Positions 7,586-16,776 of a stretch of DNA of 64,000 nt are shown here, in pieces. Source of the stretch: Clostridium_I sp963725425 (GTDB lineage Bacteria > Bacillota > Clostridia > Clostridiales > Clostridiaceae); contig CAVRYJ010000045.1 in the NCBI GenBank assembly GCA_963725425.1, forward strand, positions 310,001 through 374,000. The letters are read 5' to 3'. Under the pieces are notes generated by a model, which was not told the origin of the DNA, did not search any database, and saw only the letters and a program-made list of their open reading frames with translations. Made by a program: the position numbers and the translations under genes. Position 1 is the first letter of the stretch; each line of letters starts with the position of its first letter.

Positions 7586-9637
7586 ATGAGTGATAAAAAT
7601 AGAAAATCTAAATTTATTACAAAAGATATATTACATGAAGCTATCATAGAGTCCTTTAAAAAAATCAATCCTAAAAATATGATAAAAAAGCCAGTTATGT
7701 TTGTTGTGGAAGCAGGCTTTTTCATATCATTAATACTTACATTTTTTCCGGGGCTATTTGGAGATCAAGGTAAAAATTTAAGGCTTTACAATTTTATTGT
7801 AGCAGTAATATTGTTTATAACAGTACTTTTTGCAAATTTTGCAGAGGCAGTAGCAGAAGGGCGTGGTAAAGCACAAGCTGAAAATTTAAAAAAGACTCGT
7901 AAAGATACTATAGCAAAGCTAATAGACTCCAATGGAAATGTCAAAAATATAAATGCAAATGAATTAAAAATGGGCGATATAGTAATAGTTGAAAATGGAG
8001 ATATGATTCCCAATGATGGTGAAGTAGTGGAGGGTATTGCATCAGTTGATGAATCAGCTATAACTGGTGAATCAGCTCCAGTTATGAAGGAAAATGGTGG
8101 GGATTTTGCATCCGTTACTGGAGGAACAAAAGTAGTAAGTGACTGGCTTAAAATTAAAATAACTGCAAAACCAGGAGAATCATTTTTAGATAAAATGATT
8201 GAACTTGTAGAAGGGGCATCAAGACAGAAGACACCCAATGAAATTGCACTTAATACTGTGCTTGTTTGCTTAACCCTTATATTTCTTATAGTTATAGTAG
8301 CACTTTATCCTATGGCTGTTTATTCAGGAGTTAAAATTCAAATATCTACATTGATTGCATTGCTTGTTTGTTTGATACCTACAACTATAGGTGGACTTTT
8401 ATCTGCTATAGGTATTGCAGGTATGGACAGAGTTACAAGGTTTAACGTAATAGCTATGTCAGGAAAAGCTGTTGAAGCTTGCGGTGATGTGGATACAATG
8501 ATACTTGATAAAACTGGAACAATAACTTTTGGTAACAGACTTGCTGCAGAATTTATACCAGTTGGTAAATCGGAAATTATGGACCTTATAAATTATGCTG
8601 TAATGTGTTCTACAAAAGATGATACTCCAGAGGGAAAGTCCATAGTTGAACTTGGCAATAAATTAGGAGCAACCATTAATCCAAAGGAATATGAAAATCT
8701 TAATTTTATTGAGTTTTCAGCACAAACAAGGATGAGCGGAATAGATTTAAGTGATGGAACTTTAGTAAGGAAGGGCTCGGATAATGCTATAAAAAATATG
8801 GTAAAAGAATTGGGAGGAATTATTCCAAAAGATTTGGAAGCAGCAGTTAATAAAGTTGCAAAACTTGGAGGAACCCCTCTTGTAGTTTGTGCTAACAACA
8901 AAATATATGGTGTGATTTATCTTAAAGATACAGTTAAACCAGGACTTCCTGAGAGATTCGCAAGGCTTAGACAAATTGGTATTAAAACAATAATGTGTAC
9001 AGGTGATAATCCTTTAACTGCTGCAACTATAGCTAAAGAAGCTGGGGTTGATGGATTCATAGCTGAGTGCAAACCTGAGGATAAGATTAAAGCCATTAAA
9101 AAGGAACAAGCAGAAGGAAAACTTGTAGCTATGACAGGTGATGGAACTAATGATGCCCCAGCCCTTGCACAGGCAGATGTTGGTATTGCAATGAATAGTG
9201 GTACTACTGCGGCCAAGGAAGCTGCTAATATGGTGGATTTAGATTCAGATCCAACAAAGATACTTGAAGTGGTAGAGATAGGGAAACAACTTCTTATAAC
9301 GAGAGGTTCACTTACAACTTTCAGCATAGCTAATGATGTAGCTAAATATTTTGCAATAATACCAGCAATGTTCACAATTGCTATACCACAGATGAATGTA
9401 TTAAATGTTATGGGACTTAAAACTCCATCCAGTGCTATATTATCTGCATTAATATTTAATGCAATAATAATACCAGCACTTATTCCAATAGCTATGAGAG
9501 GTGTAAAGTACAGACCAATGAAATCGGAAGCAATTCTTTTAAGAAATATGCTTATATTTGGACTTGGAGGTATAATACTCCCATTTATTGGTATAAAAAT
9601 AATCGATATGATAATAAGCCCATTATTAATGTTTTAG
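7586..9637 (+). CDS. kdpB: KdpB, P-type ATPase catalytic subunit
   Basis: A protein of 683 residues with the P-type ATPase motifs in order: TGES in the actuator domain at about 160-163, the phosphorylated Asp in DKTGT at residue 308, MCTGDN in the P domain, and GDGTNDAPAL. The serine of TGES corresponds to the inhibitory phosphorylation site known in Escherichia coli KdpB. The kdpABC order and short spacers show one operon. The protein works in the membrane with KdpA, KdpC and KdpF for high-affinity K+ uptake. Confidence 0.98.
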   Translation: MSDKNRKSKFITKDILHEAIIESFKKINPKNMIKKPVMFVVEAGFFISLILTFFPGLFGDQGKNLRLYNFIVAVILFITVLFANFAEAVAEGRGKAQAENLKKTRKDTIAKLIDSNGNVKNINANELKMGDIVIVENGDMIPNDGEVVEGIASVDESAITGESAPVMKENGGDFASVTGGTKVVSDWLKIKITAKPGESFLDKMIELVEGASRQKTPNEIALNTVLVCLTLIFLIVIVALYPMAVYSGVKIQISTLIALLVCLIPTTIGGLLSAIGIAGMDRVTRFNVIAMSGKAVEACGDVDTMILDKTGTITFGNRLAAEFIPVGKSEIMDLINYAVMCSTKDDTPEGKSIVELGNKLGATINPKEYENLNFIEFSAQTRMSGIDLSDGTLVRKGSDNAIKNMVKELGGIIPKDLEAAVNKVAKLGGTPLVVCANNKIYGVIYLKDTVKPGLPERFARLRQIGIKTIMCTGDNPLTAATIAKEAGVDGFIAECKPEDKIKAIKKEQAEGKLVAMTGDGTNDAPALAQADVGIAMNSGTTAAKEAANMVDLDSDPTKILEVVEIGKQLLITRGSLTTFSIANDVAKYFAIIPAMFTIAIPQMNVLNVMGLKTPSSAILSALIFNAIIIPALIPIAMRGVKYRPMKSEAILLRNMLIFGLGGIILPFIGIKIIDMIISPLLMF

Positions 9638-9655
9638 TAGGAGGAGAGATATATT

Positions 9656-10282
9656 ATGAAGATTTTAAAAAAATCTATATTAATAACTATAGTATTTATG
9701 GTGATTTGTGGGCTTGCTTATCCTGCACTTATAACGGGTATAGGACAACTAGCTTTTCACAATCAGGCAAATGGAAGTATGCTCACAGTAGATGGTAAAG
9801 AAGTAGGCTCCGCACTTTTGGGTCAGAATTTCTCCAGTGATAAATATTTTCATGGAAGAGTTTCATCTATAAATTATAATACTTATACAGAGGCAGATAC
9901 AAAACCTGATAAAAAAGGGAATATAGCTTATAGTGGTGTTGGTTCAGGTTCACAAAACTTGGGACCTTCCAATAAAGCATTGCAGGATAGGGTTCAAAAG
10001 GACATAAAAGATTTTTTAAAGTCCCATCCTGGAGTTAAAAAAGATGATATACCAACTGATTTATTGACAAGTTCAGGCTCAGGGCTTGATCCTGATATTA
10101 GCCCTGCATCTGCAAAAATTCAAATACCAGCAGTTTCAAAAGCATCAGGAGTAAGTGAAACAGATCTTCAGAAAATAGTGGACAAATATACAGAGGGAAG
10201 AACCTTAGGGGTATTTGGAGAGCCAAGAGTAAATGTGCTTAAATCAAACCTTGAAATAGCACTACTTCTGAAAAATAAGTAG
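9656..10282 (+). CDS. kdpC: KdpC, periplasmic-side chaperone subunit
   Basis: A protein of 208 residues with one N-terminal membrane helix (ILITIVFMVICGLAYPALITG) and the KdpC landmarks LLGQNFSSDKYFHGR, a GSGQNLGP-like stretch, TSSGSGLDPDISPASA and a final EGRTLGVFGEPRVNVLKSN. KdpC supports ATP binding to KdpB. GGAGGAGAG precedes the ATG and the gene starts 18 bases after kdpB. Confidence 0.97.
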   Translation: MKILKKSILITIVFMVICGLAYPALITGIGQLAFHNQANGSMLTVDGKEVGSALLGQNFSSDKYFHGRVSSINYNTYTEADTKPDKKGNIAYSGVGSGSQNLGPSNKALQDRVQKDIKDFLKSHPGVKKDDIPTDLLTSSGSGLDPDISPASAKIQIPAVSKASGVSETDLQKIVDKYTEGRTLGVFGEPRVNVLKSNLEIALLLKNK

Positions 10283-10295
10283 GAGGTTTTACAAA

Positions 10296-10637
10296 ATGAA
10301 AAAGTTGATTTTTGCAGTATTAATTGTAACAGGCGTGGTTTTGGTTGTAGGATCTAGAGCAAATCCCTATACTGAAAATTCTTATTCAGGAAAATATGTA
10401 TCAAAATACAATACAATATTAGAATTAGACAAAAATGATAATTGTACAATTATAAATACAGTATATAAAGATGCTTTTTATTCTCAAGGCACGTATGTTG
10501 TAGATAATAATAACATAAAAATCACATTCAATAAAAATAAATCTGATTATTATAGGGGAACTTTAGAAGGAAAGGTTCAGGGAAGTAAAATTAAGTTTAC
10601 TGATACCACTGAAGATAATATTTTTGTAAAACAATAA
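10296..10637 (+). CDS. Small exported protein at the end of the kdp operon
   Basis: A product of 113 residues with an N-terminal hydrophobic segment (KLIFAVLIVTGVVLVVG) that could be a signal peptide or anchor. A beta-rich, Asn/Asp/Lys-rich soluble domain follows (YSGKYVSKYNTILELDKND). The pattern resembles small lipocalin-like or META-like extracellular domains, but there is no lipobox Cys. GGAGGTTTTACAAAATG gives a clear start, 13 bases after kdpC. Its role in K+ uptake is unknown. Confidence 0.65.
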   Translation: MKKLIFAVLIVTGVVLVVGSRANPYTENSYSGKYVSKYNTILELDKNDNCTIINTVYKDAFYSQGTYVVDNNNIKITFNKNKSDYYRGTLEGKVQGSKIKFTDTTEDNIFVKQ

Positions 10638-10651
10638 CCCTTTAAAAAAAC

Positions 10652-10857
10652 AGTTAAGAGTTAAGAGTTAAGAGTTAAGGAGATTTTGCCTTGGGGCAAA
10701 ATAAAAGCAATTTGAAAACAGCTTCAAAAAAAGTTAAAAGCTTTAGGGGTGTGAGTGGAGTTGTGTGAGCAGATCCACTTACATCCCTATTTTTTTATTC
10801 TTTGGCTTTATCCGAAAATATTCATTAACTTGTCACTTGTCACTTGAAACTTGTCAC
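10652..10857 (+). repeat. Composite heptad element with inverted partner
   Basis: Four AGTTAAG units (10652-10680) are followed by the stem-loop GATTTTGCCTTGGGGCAAAAT. A second stem-loop at 10745-10788 acts as terminator. Last come minus-oriented heptads at 10824-10857 whose complement reads AAGTTTC, AAGTGAC, AAGTGAC, AAGTTAA. The two arrays point toward each other, giving the element inverted ends. It separates kdpC and the small exported gene from kdpD. Confidence 0.8.
10745..10797 (+). terminator. Terminator of the kdp operon, within the repeat
   Basis: AGGGGTGTGAGTGGA pairs with TCCACTTACATCCCT, with a T run at 10790-10796. The stem is one of five related hairpins in the window (19479, 23892, 28157, 44971). 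Confidence 0.85.
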
Positions 10858-10930
10858 TATTTTGATGGTATAATATAGGAAATAACATTGTAAATTTCAA
10901 ATAGATTTACTAAAATGAGGGGTGAAAACT

Positions 10931-12880
10931 ATGACTGCATCAGAACAAATATTAGTGTGTATTAATTCATCATCATCATCTTCAAAGGCTATTCGTACTG
11001 CTGCAAGGATGGCAGAAGCCTTTCATTCGAAATGGACAGCTTTATATGTGGAAACTGAGAAAATGCAGAAATTAAGCAAGGATGGCAAAAAAACATTAAA
11101 TGCGAATTTTAATTTAGTGGAACAATTAGAAGGTGAAATAGCTACTGTATATGGTGATAACATAGTTGAAGAAATAATAGAATATGCTAATTTTAGGAAT
11201 ATTACTAAAATAATTATAGGCAAAAATAATAGAAAAAGCAGTAGAATATTCAATTACTATGCAAAAGGTTTAGTTGATAGACTTATGAATTCTAATTCGG
11301 ATATAGAAGTTTATGTTATACCCAATTGGTCAAACAAAAGGAAAACTAAAAATTTAAATGTCGGACTAAATCCAAAGTTTAAAATATCTTTGCAAGAATT
11401 TTTAAAAGTGTGTATCATTATGGCAATATCCACGATTATTGGTGAAATATTTGATAATATAGGTTTTGCAGCCACAAATATTCTTATAATTTATATTTTA
11501 GGTATAATTATTGTATACATACAAACAACAGGATATTTAACAGGAATAATATCATCTATAATCGCAGTAATGCTATTTAATTATTTTTTTACAGCACCTA
11601 GATATTCTTTTCAGGTTTATGATAAGAGTTATTTGGCTACATTTCCTATAATGCTCATCGTTGCTATCACAATAGGGACTCTTACTACTAAAATTCAAAG
11701 GGAAGCCTATGCTTCTTCTGCAAGGGAAAAGCAAACACAAATTTTATACAGAATAAGTAAAAAACTATTGAGTGCAATGGGAACTGTAGATGTTGTGTCT
11801 ATAGGGATTAAGTATATGTCAAGGCTTATAAATAGAACGGTTATATGTTATTTACAAGAGAATAATACCCTTGCCACTCCAATTAGTTATTATGCTGAGA
11901 AAAAGGAAAAAGAAAGTATTATTTTATGTAAAGATGAGCAAGCAGTAGCAAATTGGACATTTTTAAATGGTAATGAATCAGGAGCAGGAACAAATACTTT
12001 TTATGGGGCTCATGGTTATTACATGCCTATCAAAGGTCAAAAAGATATATTAGGTGTTATAGGGGTGTCATGTTTTGAAGGGTTTCTGGAGCCAAAACAG
12101 AAATTTATTTTTGAAACAGTTACAAGCCAAATTGCTGTTGCACTGGACAGAGAAATTCTTTCAAAAGAACAGGAGGCCTATAAGATGGAGATTGAAAGGG
12201 AACGGTTAAGGAGTGATTTATTAAGATCTATTTCTCATGATCTAAGAAGCCCACTGGCAGGTATTAAGGGGTCAGTAAGTACAATTATAGAAAACGGAGG
12301 ACTTATTTCAGAGGCCACTAAAAAAGTGCTTCTTAACGGTATTTATGAAGACACAGAATGGCTTATAAGATTAGTTGAAAATTTACTGAGCATGACTCGT
12401 TTTGATCAAGGGAAAATGAAAATCAAGAAGAATTTAGAGGTCGTGGAGGAGGTTATTTCTGAATCCATACATAGAAGTACTAAAAACTCTAAGAACCACA
12501 AAATTAAAGTAAATATGCCTGAAAATCTTATAATGGTTGTTATGGATGGAAGTTTAATAGAACAGGTGCTTATAAATTTAATTGATAATGCAATAAAATT
12601 CACGCCAAAAGGATCTTTTATAGAAGTAAAGGTTTATGAAAAAAGCAAAGATGTGTTTTTTGAAGTAATTGATAACGGATCAGGAATTTCAGAAGAAATA
12701 TTACCACATGTTTTTGATAGATTTTTTACAAATGGAAGTAAAATTTCTGATTCAAGGCGTGGAGTAGGCCTTGGACTTACTATTTGTAAGTCCATAGTGG
12801 AAGCACATGGTGGGAAAATTGAAGCCTTTAATAGAGAAGAAGGCGGGGCAGTATTCAGGTTTTATATTCCCAAAGAGTAA
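10931..12880 (+). CDS. kdpD: Short KdpD-like sensor histidine kinase
   Basis: A protein of about 649 residues. Domains in order: a USP-like domain (to ~130), a four-helix DUF4118 membrane region (~155-255), a GAF-like domain, HisKA with the phospho-acceptor in SISHDLRSPL, and an HATPase (NLIDNAIKFTP, DNGSGI, GVGLGLTI). The N-terminal KdpD domain with its Walker A loop, present in Escherichia coli KdpD, is missing. The USP part has a serine run followed by W-T-A-L-Y. This resembles the SxS-x20-FTAxY motif tied to c-di-AMP binding in Staphylococcus KdpD. I prefer ATG 10931 over GTG 10922 because GAGGGGTG overlaps the latter. TATAAT at 10869-10874 may be its promoter. Confidence 0.9.
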   Translation: MTASEQILVCINSSSSSSKAIRTAARMAEAFHSKWTALYVETEKMQKLSKDGKKTLNANFNLVEQLEGEIATVYGDNIVEEIIEYANFRNITKIIIGKNNRKSSRIFNYYAKGLVDRLMNSNSDIEVYVIPNWSNKRKTKNLNVGLNPKFKISLQEFLKVCIIMAISTIIGEIFDNIGFAATNILIIYILGIIIVYIQTTGYLTGIISSIIAVMLFNYFFTAPRYSFQVYDKSYLATFPIMLIVAITIGTLTTKIQREAYASSAREKQTQILYRISKKLLSAMGTVDVVSIGIKYMSRLINRTVICYLQENNTLATPISYYAEKKEKESIILCKDEQAVANWTFLNGNESGAGTNTFYGAHGYYMPIKGQKDILGVIGVSCFEGFLEPKQKFIFETVTSQIAVALDREILSKEQEAYKMEIERERLRSDLLRSISHDLRSPLAGIKGSVSTIIENGGLISEATKKVLLNGIYEDTEWLIRLVENLLSMTRFDQGKMKIKKNLEVVEEVISESIHRSTKNSKNHKIKVNMPENLIMVVMDGSLIEQVLINLIDNAIKFTPKGSFIEVKVYEKSKDVFFEVIDNGSGISEEILPHVFDRFFTNGSKISDSRRGVGLGLTICKSIVEAHGGKIEAFNREEGGAVFRFYIPKE

Positions 12881-12918
12881 TTAGTAACTGTATAATTGAG
12901 CTAAAGGGGATGACAAGT

Positions 12919-13617
12919 ATGGACAATAAACCATATATACTAGTGGTTGAAGACGATAAGCCTATAAGAAATTTTATAACAGCGGCGCTATCATCACAGA
13001 AGTATAAGTACATCGAAACTGATAATGGAATTGAAGCAATAGCACTTTCTTTGTCACATAATCCAGATCTCATAATCTTGGATTTGGGACTTCCGGATAT
13101 AGATGGAATAGAGGTTATAACAAAAATAAGAGAATGGTCAAAGACTCCTATAATAATTGTTTCTGCAAGAGAAAACGAAAGACAAAAAGTTGAAGCACTG
13201 GACAAAGGAGCTGATGACTATTTAACAAAACCCTTTGGTATTGGAGAATTACTGGCAAGAATAAGAGTAGCTCTTAGACACTTTTTTATAAATCAAACTG
13301 AGGATAAAAGTATGGATGCTTTTAAAGTTAAGAATCTTTGTATTGATTTTATTAAAAGACAAGTAATAATAAACAATGAAGAAATACATCTAACACCAAT
13401 AGAATATAAAATAATGGAGTTACTCTGTAAATATTCAGGGAAGGTATTAACTCATAAGTTCATTATTAACGAAATTTGGGGCTCAGCAATTGGCAATGAA
13501 ACTCAATCTCTGAGGGTGTTTATGGCAAGTCTCAGAAGAAAGATAGAAAAAGACCCAGCCCAACCAGAGTATATTTACACGGAGGTTGGGGTAGGGTATA
13601 AATTAGTGGACGAATAG
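12919..13617 (+). CDS. kdpE: KdpE-like OmpR-family response regulator
   Basis: A protein of 232 residues. The receiver domain has the acidic pocket E-D-D at 11-13, phospho-acceptor Asp55 in LIILDLGLPD, and the Thr/Lys switch residues (IIVSA, LTKPF). The C-terminal winged helix of the OmpR/PhoB type ends EYIYTEVGVGYKL. The gene follows the sensor kinase by 38 bases, so they form a two-component pair controlling kdp. ATG 12919 is preferred because AAAGGGG lies 9 bases upstream; the earlier ATG at 12910 touches that site. Confidence 0.93.
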   Translation: MDNKPYILVVEDDKPIRNFITAALSSQKYKYIETDNGIEAIALSLSHNPDLIILDLGLPDIDGIEVITKIREWSKTPIIIVSARENERQKVEALDKGADDYLTKPFGIGELLARIRVALRHFFINQTEDKSMDAFKVKNLCIDFIKRQVIINNEEIHLTPIEYKIMELLCKYSGKVLTHKFIINEIWGSAIGNETQSLRVFMASLRRKIEKDPAQPEYIYTEVGVGYKLVDE

Positions 13618-13676
13618 TAAGTTTAGAATAAAACATTTTTTTTTGGGGAACCTTAAATAGGAAAGGAGTGTTTACA

Positions 13677-13814
13677 TTGGCTGACAGAAATTTAAATGAA
13701 AAAGCTTCTAACAAAAGAAACAAAAAAAATGATATGGGTAGGCCAAAAGACGAAAAAGGAAATAAAAAGACACCACCTAGATATAAAAATTTTGATGGTA
13801 AACCAGTTGAGTAG
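13677..13814 (+). CDS. 45-residue basic hydrophilic protein
   Basis: A TTG start at 13677 follows GAAAGGAGTG at a good distance. The 45-residue product is rich in Lys, Arg and Asn (KASNKRNKKND) and carries a GRPKDEKGNKKTPPRYKNFDGKP stretch split by turns; no membrane segment. It looks disordered and nucleic-acid-like but I do not recognise the family. It lies 59 bases after kdpE and 15 bases before another tiny gene, so the two may be co-transcribed. Confidence 0.5.
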   Translation: MADRNLNEKASNKRNKKNDMGRPKDEKGNKKTPPRYKNFDGKPVE

Positions 13815-13829
13815 GAGTGAAGATTATAT

Positions 13830-13982
13830 ATGAAGATGGAAGCAAAAGGAGAACATGAAGAAAGGGTAGAACTAGCAAAAGATTTACTGGAAAGTGGTAT
13901 TGGCCTTACTGAAGTTCAAAAATCTACAAAATTAAGTGAGGATGAAATAAAAAAATATAATAGGGAAATAAAAGAAAAATAA
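13830..13982 (+). CDS. 50-residue helical charged protein
   Basis: ATG 13830 lies 10 bases behind a GGAGTGA. The product has 50 residues, mostly charged helix, with A-K-D-L-L-E-S-G-I-G-L-T-E-V-Q-K-S-T-K-L-S in the middle. This resembles the helix-turn-helix of small 'RpnC/YoaH-type' transposase-fusion tails (stepwise 'GLSxEEIxKxTxLS'), where the motif ends putative transposase-like proteins. It may be a free-standing version or a remnant. Function unknown. Confidence 0.5.
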   Translation: MKMEAKGEHEERVELAKDLLESGIGLTEVQKSTKLSEDEIKKYNREIKEK

Positions 13983-14010
13983 GAAATCTCAAAGAAAATA
14001 ACAAGTGAAA

Positions 14011-14058
14011 GAGTTGTCTCCAAATGAAGATTAAAATTCAGATGGAGACAACTTTTTT
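14011..14058 (+). terminator. Intrinsic terminator after the two tiny genes
   Basis: AGTTGTCTCCA pairs with TGGAGACAACT, with further pairing around TGAA/TTCA inside, and a T run at 14053-14058. Confidence 0.85.
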
Positions 14059-14115
14059 ATTTAAAAATTTGATAAAATTGTATTTGTTACATAATAAATA
14101 TATTTAAAATAATTA

Positions 14116-14173
14116 TTGACATCCTCCTATTACAAATGTAATATGTAGCTAAAGATATATATTACATTTGTAA
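14116..14173 (+). promoter_or_regulatory. BlaI-type operator over a consensus promoter
   Basis: TTGACA at 14116-14121 and TAATAT at 14139-14144 have a 17-base spacer. TTACAAATGTAA (14130-14141) covers the -10 region, and TTACATTTGTAA (14162-14173) lies just after the expected start. BlaI/MecI repressors bind TACA/TGTA dyads of this kind. The two boxes are also inverted copies of each other, making one 22-base-arm palindrome from 14123 to 14180. Confidence 0.88.
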
Positions 14174-14188
14174 TAGGAGGGAATTAAT

Positions 14189-14572
14189 ATGTCAAATACA
14201 CCAAAAATATCAGATTCAGAGTGGCAAGTTATGAAACTTATTTGGGCAAGAGCTCCATGTACAGCAAATGAAGTTGTTGAAGGGCTGAAGGAAAACATAG
14301 ATTGGAAGCCTAATACAATAAAAACGCTGATAAATAGGCTTGTTAAAAAAGATGTGATAAGCTATGAAATTGATAAGCTAGACAAAAAGACCTATCATTA
14401 CTTTCCATTAGTTCAAGAGCAGGATTGTATAAGAGAAGAAAGTAAGACTTTTTTAAATCGTGTATTCAATGGCTCTGCTAATGCTATGTTAGTAAATTTT
14501 TTAGATGATGCAGAATTAAGTGATGATGAAATAGATAAGCTGAAGCATATTCTCGATAAGAGAAAAGGATGA
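14189..14572 (+). CDS. blaI: BlaI/MecI/CopY-family repressor
   Basis: A protein of 127 residues with the BlaI winged helix: ISDSEWQVMKLIWARAPCTANEVVEGL, then WKPNTIKTLINRLVKKDVI as recognition helix, and a C-terminal dimerisation helix. These repressors are inactivated by proteolysis triggered by the membrane M56 peptidase encoded next. TAATAGGAGG precedes the ATG and is part of the operator palindrome. The gene is almost certainly autoregulated. No beta-lactamase gene is visible nearby. Confidence 0.93.
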   Translation: MSNTPKISDSEWQVMKLIWARAPCTANEVVEGLKENIDWKPNTIKTLINRLVKKDVISYEIDKLDKKTYHYFPLVQEQDCIREESKTFLNRVFNGSANAMLVNFLDDAELSDDEIDKLKHILDKRKG

Positions 14573-14582
14573 AGGTGGATTT

Positions 14583-16488
14583 ATGGATTGGCTTATATCC
14601 TTATTTAAACTGATATTGTACTCATCACTTTTGGGAAGCATTTTAGCTGTAGTTATCATTATGGTTAAATTGATATTAAGAAAAAGGTTAGGAGTACGCT
14701 GGCAATACTTTATATGGTTGTTACTTTTAGTTAGGCTTATAATCCCATATGCACCACAAAGTCAATTTAGTGTTTTTAATCTTTTCAGCTTACTCGAAAA
14801 TAAAATCTCACAAGTTAGCAGTATATCAAATTATTACACGGGTAAATCAACTATTAGTTTTAGTGAGAATCAAATAAACGGCGGTAATAAACAAAGAAGT
14901 AAAAATACTTTTAACAATGTAACTATGTCAAAGGATAATTCTCAAAGTAAATCTAATAATTTTACAATAAACAGAATGTCATGGATTCAAGTAGTATGTA
15001 TTTTATGGTTAATGGGTGTAATATCGTATACTATTTATTCAGCTTTTGTGATTATAACCTTTATGATTAAACTTAAATCTCAAAAAATATGTAAAGATGA
15101 GAGGATTATCAATGTTTTGGAGCAGTGCATTCATAGAATGAATATAAAAAAAAGCATAACAATTATAAGTACGGATATGGTTAGAGGTCCAGCTACATTT
15201 GGATTTATAAAACCTAAATTATTGTTGCCTATAAATATAGATAAGAGGTTAAATCTTAATGAATTACGGTATATAATTCTTCATGAAATGGCTCACCTAA
15301 AAAGGCGAGACATTCAAGTTTCTTGTTTAAAAAATATTTTGCAAATATTACATTGGTTTAATCCTATCATACGGTATTCCTTTTATAGGATGGGAGAAGA
15401 TAAAGAATTGGCATGTGATGCCCTTGCTTTGACATATATAAATGAAGATGAATGTTTAAACTATGGAAGGACAATTATAAAATTACTGCAAAGTTTTAAG
15501 AAGCCTGTGTCAATTTATGGAATAGCAAATTTTATAGATAATAAATCTCAAATAAAAAGGAGGATTACTATGATTTCATTATTTAAGAAAAATTCTTACA
15601 AATGGACAGCGTTATCGGTGGCTACTATACTTTTAGTTGGAACAGTAATGTTAACAAATGCTAAGAGTACCACGGTACTAGCTGATTCGGGAAAAAAACC
15701 AAATGTAAAAATTTCGCAGCACAACTCAAAAAAATTATTGATGGATATATTGTTAGAGGCAAAAATTTCAAGGGATATATGTTTACTATACATGATCCTA
15801 AAAAGGTAATTGTTGGCACTAGCAAGCTAGGGCTAAACCCTTCTAAGGAAACTACAAGTCAGATTGCTAAGGAATATGATGCCATTGTTGCTGTAAATGC
15901 AGGAAGTCATATATTTGATACGTCTGAGGAAAATTCCATTAATGAGAATATAACTCCTGATGGAGTTATATTTCATGATGGCAAGGTTGTATACAACAAT
16001 ATACAAAACAAGACTGATGAAATTAATATTGTTGGGATAAACAATGACGGTAACCTCATTATTGGAAAATATACGTTGGAACAGTTAAATTCACTGGGAA
16101 TAAAAGAAGCTATTGGAAATAAAAATATAGTTAATGAAGAAGTTGATAAAAACACTCAGTCTATGGTAACAACAGTTGGTGAACAACTTATAGCTAATGG
16201 AGAAGCTTTAAAGATAAATTCATCTGACATAGATGCGGTTACGGCTATAGGTCAAAAAAGGATGGGTCAATAGTATTTTTAGTTTTTGATGGTAGGGTGA
16301 TTAATTTCCCGGGTGTTACTGTAGAACAAGTTCAAAATGTACTGCTGAGAATGGGAGTTGTAAATGCAGCAAAGATAGGAAGTGGTAGGTTCTCTACAAT
16401 GTATTATAATGGGAATATAGTAAATAATATTGTAGGGAATAAAGGAGGAGAAGCGAAAGTTCCTGCAACTTTTATGGCACTACAGTAA
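14583..16488 (+). pseudogene. M56 (BlaR1-type) peptidase fused to a phosphodiester glycosidase domain, two frameshifts
   Basis: The first part has N-terminal membrane helices, a fourth helix near residue 140, the zinc motif H-E-M-A-H at 234-238 and ELACDALAL, as in BlaR1. After ADSGKKPN the protein continues in another frame as an NAGPA/DUF2233 phosphodiester glycosidase domain (GYMFTIHDPKKVIVGTSKLG, TPDGVIFHDGKVVY). A second shift leads to the last ~75 residues. One extra A in the runs at 15728-15734 and 16254-16259 restores one frame of about 634 residues. The usual DGGxSSTM is G-S-G-R-F-S-T-M here, so the glycosidase site itself looks altered. Start ATG 14583 lies 10 bases after blaI. Confidence 0.8.
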
Positions 16489-16513
16489 CAAGTTAAGAGT
16501 TAAGAGTTAAAAG
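16489..16513 (+). repeat. Short heptad array
   Basis: AGTTAAG, AGTTAAG, AGTTAAA directly after the stop of the glycosidase remnant, without a clear stem-loop. It sits at the junction with the MCP fragment at 16533. Confidence 0.65.
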
Positions 16514-16532
16514 ATTTTATATTGGATGTGCT

Positions 16533-16742
16533 ATGAATACAGTAAATGGAACTGTATCAGAAATCAAACAGGCAATTAAAAACGTATCGGCTACAGCTGA
16601 ACAATCAGTGGCTAGTTCAGAAGAAATATTAGCAAGTGTCAATGAATCTGCTATGGCAATTGAGGAAATATCAAAGGCTTCTCAAGATCAAGCAATACTT
16701 GCAGAAAAGCTAAATGGAATGGTACAAAAATTAAAGCTGTAA
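16533..16742 (+). pseudogene. C-terminal fragment of a methyl-accepting chemotaxis protein
   Basis: The 69 residues (IKNVSATAEQSVASSEEILASVNESAMAIEEIS and a Q-x-Q-A tail) match the last methylation helix of MCPs. The sensor, HAMP and signalling hairpin are absent and there is no ribosome binding site at ATG 16533. It looks like the 3' stub of a deleted gene, joined at the heptad array. Confidence 0.75.
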
Positions 16743-16776
16743 GAAAGCAAAATATATTGGCGAAAACATTTTTTTC

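Noticed and set aside
7786..9375. Long minus-strand frames inside kdpB (150 and 152 codons)
   Set aside because: They are antisense to a fully conserved P-type ATPase, lack ribosome binding sites and show Ser/Thr-rich shadow composition.
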